This document shows positions 7,294 to 12,615 of a stretch of 12,615 nt of DNA, piece after piece. A program made the translations under genes and the position numbers. Positions within the stretch are counted from its first letter, which is position 1. Every line of letters begins with the position of its first letter. The stretch covers positions 1 to 12,615 of the forward strand of contig JAEUNV010000077.1 in assembly GCA_016790385.1 (NCBI GenBank), read 5' to 3'. The notes beneath the pieces were generated by a model that was given only the letters and a program-made list of their open reading frames with translations, made no database searches and was not told the DNA's origin. The DNA is from Zoogloea sp. Its GTDB lineage: Bacteria; Pseudomonadota; Gammaproteobacteria; Burkholderiales; Rhodocyclaceae.

Positions 7294-8334
7294 ATGAACA
7301 CCTATTACACCCAGGACATCCACGGCCCCTTCAAGACCATCAGCATCGGTCGGCTGGAACTGGAGGAAGGCGGCGTGCTGGACGACTGCACCCTGGCCGT
7401 CGCCACCCATGGGAAGCTCAATGCTGCCAGGGACAATGCCATCCTCGTCCCGACCTGGTACTCGGGCACCAGCAAGATCATGGAGCAGGTCTATATCGGC
7501 CCTGGCAAAGCCCTCGACCCGGCGCGCTACTTCATCATCGTGGTCAACCAGATCGGCAACGGGCTGTCCCTCTCACCGAGCAACGCCCCTGCCCCGATCG
7601 CCGGCCCGAAGTTTCCCCGCGTGCGCATCGGTGACGACGTCCGCGCCCAGCACCGCCTGATCACCGAGCATTTCGGCATTCAGCGGCTGGCCCTGGTGGT
7701 GGGGGGCTCGATGGGCGCCCAGCAAACCTACGAATGGGCCGTACGCTACCCGGACATGGTCGAACGGGCAGCCCCCATCGCCGGCACCGCCCGTAATACC
7801 GAGCACGACTTTGTCTTTGCCGACACCCTGATGGAGGCCATCACCACCGATCCGGGCTTCCGGGGCGGCGCCTATGCCGATTCGGCCGAGGTCGCCGCCG
7901 GCCTGCGTCGCCATGCCAAGTTGTGGACGGTAATGGGCTGGAGCACAGAGTTCTTCCGCGGCGGCCGCCATCGGGTACTGGGCTTCGAGAACATGGACGC
8001 CTTCGTCGATCAGTTCATGACCGGCTACTTCGGCCCCATGGACCCCAACAACCTGCTGTGCATGGCGTGGAAATGGCAGCGCGGCGACGTGAGCCGTCAC
8101 ACGGGTGGCGACCTGGCCCAGGCTCTGGGGCACATCAAGGCAAAGACCTTTGTGATGCCCATCAGCCACGACATGTTCTTCCCGCCCAGCGACTGTCTGG
8201 CCGAGCAGCAATTGATACCGGGCAGTGAATTCCGCCCGATCACCAGCATGGACGGACACCTCGCCCTGTTCGGCACCGATGCCAACGCCTTGGCCGAACT
8301 AGACGCCAATCTGCGGACCCTGCTCGCCGCCTAA
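7294..8334 (+). CDS. Alpha/beta hydrolase of the homoserine O-acetyltransferase (MetX)-like superfamily
   Basis: This 346-residue protein follows the MetX fold pattern. The nucleophile elbow is GGSMGAQQTYEWA with Ser139. The acid is in ISHDMFFPP, probable Asp293. The base is in MDGHLALFG, His322. The N-terminal region has VPTWYSGTS and VVNQIGNGLS, where MetX enzymes carry the oxyanion-hole and GxSxGP-like segments; the sequence there differs from genuine methionine-pathway MetX. A strong GGAGGAG lies eight bases before ATG 7294. As the last gene of the BVMO operon, immediately before a terminator, it probably hydrolyses the ester or lactone formed by the BVMO. That is the job done by unrelated lactonases or esterases in other ketone pathways. 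An acyltransferase role is the alternative. Methionine synthesis seems unlikely from the context. Confidence 0.82.
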   Translation: MNTYYTQDIHGPFKTISIGRLELEEGGVLDDCTLAVATHGKLNAARDNAILVPTWYSGTSKIMEQVYIGPGKALDPARYFIIVVNQIGNGLSLSPSNAPAPIAGPKFPRVRIGDDVRAQHRLITEHFGIQRLALVVGGSMGAQQTYEWAVRYPDMVERAAPIAGTARNTEHDFVFADTLMEAITTDPGFRGGAYADSAEVAAGLRRHAKLWTVMGWSTEFFRGGRHRVLGFENMDAFVDQFMTGYFGPMDPNNLLCMAWKWQRGDVSRHTGGDLAQALGHIKAKTFVMPISHDMFFPPSDCLAEQQLIPGSEFRPITSMDGHLALFGTDANALAELDANLRTLLAA

Positions 8335-8397
8335 CCTTCTCCGGAAGCGTATGACTGCGCTGCCTCCGGGCGGAGCATGTCAGTCACCTTCCTTCCC

Positions 8398-8432
8398 GGG
8401 CGCATCAGAGCCAGCTGGTGCGCCCTCTTTTT
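8398..8432 (+). terminator. Rho-independent terminator of the BVMO operon
   Basis: The stem 8398-8408 pairs with 8415-8425 (outer arms GGGCGCA and TGCGCCC, then one T-G wobble, then CAG/CTG) around a 6-base loop. It is followed by TCTTTTT at 8426-8432. It lies 64 bp after the hydrolase stop and just before the end of the convergent regulator gene. The T-tract is on the plus strand only. Confidence 0.85.
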
Positions 8433-8450
8433 GCCTACCCCACGGGCCTC

Positions 8451-9338
8451 TCAGACCGACCCTTCCTTGCGCAGACGTGCCGGCGTGGTGCCCATGCGCC
8501 CACGCATCATCCGCGTCAGGTGCGCTTGGTCGGCAAAGCCACACATGACCGCCACCTCCTTGATGGCCTGACTCCCCGTCGACAACAGGCGAACCGCCCG
8601 CTCCAGACGGCGCCGGGTGACGTAATCGTAGGGCGACAGTCCTGTGGTGGCCCGGAAATGCCGCGAGAAGGTCCATACCCCCAGCCCCACGGTATCGGCC
8701 ATCTGCTCGATGGTGACACCCTCGTGGAGATGCGCATCCAGGTACTCGTCCAGGCGACGCATGCGGCTCAAAGGCAAAGGCCCCAGCGGCACATCGTCAC
8801 GGAAGCTGATCCGGGCATATTTTCGGAAAAGGTTAACCGCCAGCTGGATCGCCAGGGATTCGGCGTACAGACCACCTCCGATCCCCCGATACTCCGCCTC
8901 GGTGGTGATGGCATCGACAATGCCCGTCACCACCGGATCTTGCGCCTGCAACACATCATGCAAGCGCACTTCGGAAATGGGCCGATCCGTGATGTCGGTG
9001 GCCACCCGGGCCATCAGGGCCTCGGAGAGGTAGGTATGGGTGACGTTGATGCACTCCGTCCAGTGCCAGTGGGACTGCTCGGAGCGGGTGAGAAGGGAGA
9101 AGTCCCCTGGCGTACAGCGCTTGCGTGTCCACCGCCCCTCCACCCGGCGGTCCATCGGGGTCTGGCCGCTACGGTAGCGCACCACCATGTAGTGATCCAT
9201 CGGCGGGATCGGCACATCGAGCCCGGTGTAGAGATAGGCCCTGTGCCCAACATCCTTCCAGCCCAGCCCATCGCTGGCAGAAACAATCTGTCCTGGCACC
9301 CAGGTAGGAAGATCTCGCGGTGTAATGAGCGTAGGCAT
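8451..9338 (-). CDS. AraC-family transcriptional regulator (second, distinct subfamily)
   Basis: This 295-residue protein has a variable N-terminal sensing domain (1 to about 185). A conserved double helix-turn-helix domain starts near residue 191. The first HTH lies around 209-231 (TIEQMADTVGLGVWTFSRHFRATTG) and the second around 257-280 (IKEVAVMCGFADQAHLTRMMRGRMG), closing with TTPARLRKE. The N-domain does not resemble that of the AraC/XylS-type protein at 2390-3400, so this is not a duplicate. It ends convergently with the BVMO operon, with the operon terminator between them. No strong ribosome-binding site precedes ATG 9338; GACGAG is the nearest purine run. It may regulate the BVMO operon, itself, or the gene upstream of it. 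The sequence does not decide, and the effector is unknown. Confidence 0.85.
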   Translation of the reverse strand: MPTLITPRDLPTWVPGQIVSASDGLGWKDVGHRAYLYTGLDVPIPPMDHYMVVRYRSGQTPMDRRVEGRWTRKRCTPGDFSLLTRSEQSHWHWTECINVTHTYLSEALMARVATDITDRPISEVRLHDVLQAQDPVVTGIVDAITTEAEYRGIGGGLYAESLAIQLAVNLFRKYARISFRDDVPLGPLPLSRMRRLDEYLDAHLHEGVTIEQMADTVGLGVWTFSRHFRATTGLSPYDYVTRRRLERAVRLLSTGSQAIKEVAVMCGFADQAHLTRMMRGRMGTTPARLRKEGSV

Positions 9339-9418
9339 CGGACGACTCGTCTGGGACAGAAAGTACGTGGAACAGACCGTACCGAAATCGACGGACGCCT
9401 AGAATACAAGAATCTTTG

Positions 9419-9447
9419 AATTGATTAATAAATTTGTCTGATCAATT
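9419..9447. repeat. AT-rich inverted repeat upstream of the second AraC-type gene
   Basis: AATTGAT (9419-9425) and ATCAATT (9441-9447) form a 7-bp inverted repeat with a 15-base AT-rich spacer, in an otherwise GC-rich region. It overlaps the stop codon of the zinc-ribbon gene and lies about 80-110 bases before the AraC-type start. It could be part of that gene's promoter or operator. No clean -35/-10 pair was found. Confidence 0.3.
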
Positions 9448-10278
9448 TCCGGGATTTACTGGGCCCGCGACGCCGGCCCCATCCCCATGTGACGATGCCT
9501 GCCGACCCACGTGCAGCACGTAATCCCCCAGCCATGAGGACGCACTCGTCACGACCACTGCATCGCCCTTCTGGAGGGGAGCCCACTGGGCCTCCGGCAG
9601 GCAAATGCTCCACCTGGAAAACAGGCCTTCGGTATCCAGCTCGATCCGGGTTTTGCAGGCGCCGAGGCGATGGGAGCCGCCCTTGAAGGAAACCTGCGCC
9701 TTGAAGGTACGCGTCTCCCCCAGTTGATAGGCGGGCCACGCTAGCAACACTGCGGCAAAAGGCAGGTAGTGCAGGAAGACCAGGAGAACAAACCCAAGCA
9801 GGTAGAGATGGACTCGCTCGCCTTTGATGACGTCGGTTGCCCCCACCCAGCGGGTCATCACGTATGACAGGAAAAGGGCTGCGCCCAGCGCGGACATGGC
9901 GACTTCGGGCGCCGGGAAGAAATTCACCCTGAGTGCGAGCACACTCATGGCTATCATCCCAAGAAGCCAGGCGGTAAGGGCAGGACGGGTCTTGGGACCG
10001 GTTGAGTCCGCGGGTGCGGCTTCCACCGGCACCTCTCGGGCAAGCAGTCCTATTGCCAGAATGAGGATGCCGGTGCAGATCAGGATGCCGGGTGCAAGAC
10101 TGGCCAGCGTTCCGACACATGCGGGCAGCAGGAGCTGCCGAAAGCCCGGCATGCCCAGACGTAGGGGCGCGCCGCAGGACTGACAAGCAAAGTTGCGCCC
10201 CGGACGGATACACGCCTTTCGCCACAGGCTGACAGGATTGCCACCACAAGCAGGGCAAACGGGTCCGTTCAGGTTCAA
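9442..10278 (-). CDS. Zinc-ribbon multi-pass membrane protein of unknown function
   Basis: I do not recognise this 278-residue protein. It starts with a four-cysteine zinc-ribbon pattern: Cys8 and Cys11 (CPAC), then Cys32 and Cys35 (CQSC). About four or five hydrophobic helices follow: about 49-80 (GILICTGILILAIGLLA), a segment at about 103-116 (LTAWLLGMIAMSVLAL), one around EVAMSALGAALFLSYVM, and a long one at about 157-185 (LYLLGFVLLVFLHYLPFAAVLLAW). The last ~90 residues are soluble (FKAQVSFKGGSHRLGACKTRIELD...) and may lie in the cytoplasm or periplasm. The start is a TTG: no in-frame ATG or GTG lies between it and an upstream stop. GAGG lies eight bases before it and a promoter further up. 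It ends 103 bp before the second AraC-type gene on the same strand. Its function cannot be assigned. Confidence 0.7.
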   Translation of the reverse strand: MNLNGPVCPACGGNPVSLWRKACIRPGRNFACQSCGAPLRLGMPGFRQLLLPACVGTLASLAPGILICTGILILAIGLLAREVPVEAAPADSTGPKTRPALTAWLLGMIAMSVLALRVNFFPAPEVAMSALGAALFLSYVMTRWVGATDVIKGERVHLYLLGFVLLVFLHYLPFAAVLLAWPAYQLGETRTFKAQVSFKGGSHRLGACKTRIELDTEGLFSRWSICLPEAQWAPLQKGDAVVVTSASSWLGDYVLHVGRQASSHGDGAGVAGPVNPGN

Positions 10279-10309
10279 GGGTGGCGCCTCAAGTCACAGG
10301 AGAGGCCGC

Positions 10310-10338
10310 ATTATCCCGGGCGAGGGCGGCACGGTCCA
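10310..10338 (-). promoter_or_regulatory. Candidate sigma70-type promoter of the zinc-ribbon gene
   Basis: On the minus strand TGGACC (10338-10333, 4 of 6 to TTGACA) is followed after exactly 17 bases by GATAAT (10315-10310, 5 of 6 to TATAAT). This places transcription start about 25 bases before the TTG start codon at 10278, which supports that unusual start. Confidence 0.5.
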
Positions 10339-10417
10339 TGCTTTTTGCATCAACTGACCAACCCACAGCGAATGGGATCTCCCCCACACGGGCAGCGGCT
10401 TCACCTCCTCCCGTGGT

Positions 10418-10477
10418 GTCGAATTCACTCGACCTGAGTCCGTTGAATCATCGGCATGCCTTTCATCAGAATCCGGG
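10418..10477. repeat. Imperfect palindrome with GGCATGCC centre, possibly a diverged REPIN
   Basis: An imperfect inverted repeat surrounds GGCATGCC at 10453-10460. The outer arms share TTCA-TCGACC-type blocks: TTCACTCGACC on the left and, reversed, TTCATTCGACC on the right. The core and the GGCATGCCTnnnATC flank are the same as in the clearer element 209 bp to the right. The arms are eroded and contain small indels. Confidence 0.4.
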
Positions 10478-10623
10478 GTCGAATGAACCTATTTTCCTCG
10501 GTTGTGCTCCCCGAACCAGACGCAAACCCAATGCTGACACGGGCTTTCCCTCCACTGGCCGAATCACCCGATGAGTGAAGCTGAAGGGGTTCAGGGGACG
10601 CGCGAAGGGCGGCAGGAAGGACT

Positions 10624-10709
10624 GTGGGGGCGACTTCAGTCGCCCGCGGACGTCGATCAAGGGCATGCCTGTGATCGACGCGTGTGTCGGCGACTGTAGT
10701 CGCCCACAC
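10624..10709. repeat. REPIN-like element: two inverted REP palindromes around a GGCATGCC core
   Basis: The left hairpin is GGGCGACT-TC-AGTCGCCC (10628-10645). The right hairpin is GGCGACT-GT-AGTCGCC (10689-10704), widened by GTGT/ACAC. Between them CGTCGATCA (10651-10659) and TGATCGACG (10672-10680) pair around a GGCATGCC centre (10662-10669). The two halves are inverted copies of one unit differing by a few substitutions and a 2-base gap. GGCGACT-nn-AGTCGCC palindromes are typical of proteobacterial REP sequences moved by RAYT transposases. No transposase is present here, so it is a passive copy. Confidence 0.8.
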
Positions 10710-10832
10710 AGCAGAGACCGTATCGACCGTCAGACGACGCGTCAAACGGAGGAAAGCAGGATGACTTTGACCTCACAGAAGGGCTGCCGTCCACGCTTTG
10801 TCAGAGGTGACGAGGCCTGGACTGATCCGAGC

Positions 10833-11867
10833 TCAGCCCGTCGCAACGCCCGTGGCCCTGAAATACGCATCCAGCCGGGCGATCCAGGCGGCCTTCTCGT
10901 CGTCGCTGGCGAAGCTGGCTTCGAAGCTGTTGCGGGCCAGGCGGTACCAGGTGGCGGTGTCGAAGTGGAAGGCGTCCTGGACGGCCTGGAGGTTGGCGTT
11001 GAGGTAGCCGCCAAAATAGGCGGGATCGTCGCTGTTGAGGGTGACCTTGGCGCCGGCGGCGAGCAGCCGCGGCAGGCTGTGGTCGCTCATCTTTTCAAAC
11101 ACGCACAGGCGGGTGTTGGAGAGCGGACAGACGGTCAGAGGGATGCCGTCCCGGGCCAGGCGGGCCAGCACGGCGGGGTCGTCGGTGGCGCGCACGCCGT
11201 GGTCGATGCGCACCGCGCCCAGGAGGTCGAGGGCTTCGGTGATGTACTCGGGCGGGCCTTCCTCGCCGGCGTGGGCCACCACCGGCTTGCCAAGGGCGCG
11301 GCAGCGGGCGAAGAGGCGGGCAAACTTGGATGGCGGGTGGCCCTTCTCGGAAGAATCCAGGCCAAAGCCGTGGATGCGGTCCAGCCAGGGCTCGGCCTCG
11401 TCCAGGCAGGCCAGGCATTCGTCCTCGCTGAGGTGGCGCAGGAAGCACAGGATCAGCCGGCCGGAGACGCCGTAACGCGCCCGCCCCTCGGCGAGGCCGT
11501 CCTCCAGGCCCTCCAGCACAGTGGTGAAGGGGACGCCGCGGGCGGTGTGGGTCTGGGGGTCGAAGAAGACTTCCACATGGATCACCTTGTCGGCGGCGGC
11601 GCGCTTGAGATAGGCCAGCATCAGGTCGTAGAAGTCTTCCCGGGTGCGCAGCACGTCGGCGCAGGCGTAGTACAGGTCGAGAAAGCTTTGCAGGCTGTCG
11701 AAGGCGTAGGCGGCGCGCAGGGCGGCTTCGTTGGGGTAAGGCAGGGTGATCCCGTTGCGGCGCGCCAGGGCGAAGGCCAGGTCAGGCTCGAGGGTGCCTT
11801 CGATATGCACGTGGAGTTCGGCCTTGGGCATGCCGAGGGCGATGTCGAGGGGGTCGGGTGCGGTCAT
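10833..11867 (-). CDS. Adenine deaminase (adenosine-deaminase-like, type 2 subfamily)
   Basis: This 344-residue zinc enzyme of the adenosine/AMP deaminase superfamily converts adenine to hypoxanthine and ammonia in the cytoplasm. The zinc ligands His19 and His21 lie in AELHVHIEG. Further hallmarks in order are FFDPQTHTARGVPF, GLDSSEKGHPPSKF, the metal/catalytic VAHAGEEGPPEYI, RIDHGVRA, CPLSNTRLCVF, and the metal Asp in LNSDDPAYFGGY. These blocks match, nearly word for word as I recall it, the Pseudomonas protein shown to act on adenine rather than adenosine. 'Adenosine deaminase' would therefore be a likely misannotation. ATG 11867 is chosen because GGAG lies five bases before it and the conserved sequence begins just after; an upstream start at 11912 adds 15 unsupported residues inside a terminator region. 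It sits downstream of a purine-type ABC transporter gene, fitting purine uptake and salvage. Confidence 0.88.
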   Translation of the reverse strand: MTAPDPLDIALGMPKAELHVHIEGTLEPDLAFALARRNGITLPYPNEAALRAAYAFDSLQSFLDLYYACADVLRTREDFYDLMLAYLKRAAADKVIHVEVFFDPQTHTARGVPFTTVLEGLEDGLAEGRARYGVSGRLILCFLRHLSEDECLACLDEAEPWLDRIHGFGLDSSEKGHPPSKFARLFARCRALGKPVVAHAGEEGPPEYITEALDLLGAVRIDHGVRATDDPAVLARLARDGIPLTVCPLSNTRLCVFEKMSDHSLPRLLAAGAKVTLNSDDPAYFGGYLNANLQAVQDAFHFDTATWYRLARNSFEASFASDDEKAAWIARLDAYFRATGVATG

Positions 11868-11910
11868 GGGGTCTCCGGGTGGGCTGCGGAATACCCGCAT
11901 CTTAGTTGCC

Positions 11911-11941
11911 AAATAAAAAGGGCGCAGCCGCAGCCGCGCCC
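11911..11941 (-). terminator. Rho-independent terminator of the BMP-family gene
   Basis: On the minus strand GGGCGC (11941-11936), inner GGC, loop TGCG, inner GCT and GCGCCC (11925-11920) form a 9-bp stem with one G-T wobble. TTTTTATTT follows (11919-11911). It lies 30 bp after the transporter gene stop and 44 bp before the adenine deaminase start, so the two genes are largely uncoupled unless read-through occurs. Confidence 0.85.
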
Positions 11942-11970
11942 AAGTGCCGCTTCACGAGGAGAAAGGGGAC

Positions 11971-12615
11971 TTACTTGGGGATGGTGCCTTCAACACCTTC
12001 CACGTAGAAATTCATCTTGCGCAGCTCCGGGTCGCCCATGGTCTTGGCGGCGGCCAGCACTTCCTTGCCATCCTGGGCCTTCAGCGGGCCGGTGAAGGGG
12101 TGCAGCTTGCCGGCCTTGAGGGCGTCACGGCGCTCTTCGGCAAGCTTCTTCACGTCGGCGGGCACGGCCGGGCCGAAGGCTTCGATATTCACCGCGCCTT
12201 CCTTCACGCCCCACCAGATGTCGCCGCTCTTCCAGGTGCCGTCCAGCACTTCGCCGACGACCTTGTTATAGATCACGCCCCAGTGCAGCACGGAAGCCGC
12301 CAGGTGGGCCTTGCCGCCGAACTTGCTCATGTCGGAATCCCAGCCGAAGGCCAGCACGCCCTTCTCCTGGGCGGCCTGGACCACGGCGGGGGAGTCGGTG
12401 TTCTGCATCAGCACGTCGGAACCCTGGGCGATCAGGGTCAGGGCGGCTTCGCGCTCCTTGCCCGGGTCAAACCAGCTATTCACCCAGATGGCGCGGGTGG
12501 TGGCCTTGGGATTGACGCTGCGGGCGCCCAGGGTGAAGGCGTTGATGTTGCGGATCACTTCGGGGATGGGGATGGATGCCACCACGCCGAGCTTGCCGCT
12601 CTTGCTCATCTTGCC
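11971..12615 (-). CDS. BMP-family ABC transporter substrate-binding protein, N-terminus missing
   Basis: The window holds the C-terminal 214 residues; the frame is open to the right edge (it reads GKMSKSGKLGVVAS), so the Met at 12609 is internal and the signal peptide lies outside. The sequence is that of the basic membrane protein (BMP/PnrA-like) family, periplasmic binding proteins for nucleosides or purine bases. Recognisable blocks are ASIPIPEVIRNINAFTLGARSVNP, VNSWFDPGKEREAALTLIAQG, QNTDSPAVVQAAQEKG, FGWDSDMSKFG and DGTWKSGDIWWG. The protein ends with VEGVEGTIPK, after which an intrinsic terminator follows. Its own permease and ATPase genes would be expected upstream, to the right of the window. 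Proximity to adenine deaminase suggests it binds adenine or a related purine; this is inference. Confidence 0.9.
   Translation of the reverse strand, partial: GKMSKSGKLGVVASIPIPEVIRNINAFTLGARSVNPKATTRAIWVNSWFDPGKEREAALTLIAQGSDVLMQNTDSPAVVQAAQEKGVLAFGWDSDMSKFGGKAHLAASVLHWGVIYNKVVGEVLDGTWKSGDIWWGVKEGAVNIEAFGPAVPADVKKLAEERRDALKAGKLHPFTGPLKAQDGKEVLAAAKTMGDPELRKMNFYVEGVEGTIPK

Larger units (their letters stand above)
10279..10832. other. Gene-free region between the zinc-ribbon and adenine deaminase genes
   Basis: This stretch of about 550 bp holds the promoter of the zinc-ribbon gene at its left end and two palindromic elements (10418-10477 and 10624-10709). Open frames run through it on both strands, but their composition and lack of recognisable protein features suggest they are chance frames. 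One ATG at 10761 follows a good GGAGG and could be the remnant of a gene start. No clear terminator for the adenine deaminase gene is visible. Confidence 0.6.

Noticed and set aside
8418..9419. 333-codon plus-strand frame opposite the second AraC-type gene
   Set aside because: It begins inside the operon terminator and shows no protein features; the minus strand encodes a clear double HTH.
9425..10258. 277-codon minus-strand frame overlapping the zinc-ribbon gene in another frame
   Set aside because: The 9442-10278 frame has paired CxxC motifs and proper membrane helices; this one is Ser/Arg/Pro-rich without order.
10425..10745. 106-codon minus-strand frame through the palindromic region
   Set aside because: It is largely made of translated repeat sequence and has no start signal or family resemblance.
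10575..12095. 506-codon plus-strand open frame opposite adenine deaminase
   Set aside because: It is the antisense shadow of a well-supported gene in GC-rich DNA, and it crosses the REPIN and the BMP gene terminator.

Overview
The window looks like chromosomal DNA of a GC-rich Gram-negative bacterium. The outer-membrane barrel protein, the AraC/XylS regulators, the adenine-deaminase subfamily and the purine-type BMP transporter suit a proteobacterium. A betaproteobacterium of the Rhodocyclales type is my best guess, but that is inference, not something the bases prove. I see no tRNA, rRNA, CRISPR array, insertion sequence or phage gene.

Left part (1-4418, all minus strand). A membrane sensor with a HAMP-like linker and a PAS domain runs off the left edge. 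To its right lie a secreted LpqC/PHB-depolymerase-type esterase, an AraC/XylS-type activator, and an outer-membrane barrel of the 'MetA-pathway of phenol degradation' family. The barrel and regulator genes are close and probably form one transcript.

Centre (4419-8432). A 383-bp divergent control region separates the barrel/regulator unit from a plus-strand operon. That operon encodes a type I Baeyer-Villiger monooxygenase (BVMO), a short-chain dehydrogenase (SDR) and a MetX-like alpha/beta hydrolase, and it ends in a clear intrinsic terminator. The set matches the logic of alicyclic alcohol/ketone degradation: alcohol to ketone (SDR), ketone to ester or lactone (BVMO), hydrolysis to hydroxy acid (hydrolase), with an outer-membrane channel for uptake and AraC-type activators. 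This resembles the chn (cyclohexanol) clusters in logic, but the true substrate cannot be read from sequence. A second AraC-type regulator of a different subfamily lies just downstream on the opposite strand.

Right part (8433-12615). After the second regulator come an unrecognised zinc-ribbon membrane protein with a recognisable sigma70-type promoter and a roughly 550-bp gene-free stretch. This stretch carries a REPIN-like double palindrome and a second, diverged palindrome with the same core. Beyond it are an adenine deaminase and the C-terminal part of a BMP-family ABC transporter substrate-binding protein. The last two form a purine uptake and salvage neighbourhood, split by an intrinsic terminator.

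The points most worth a second look are four: the BVMO whose fingerprint histidine is isoleucine; the 21-bp phased repeats in the divergent promoter region; the three-gene oxidative cassette with two different AraC regulators; and the REPIN-like element.
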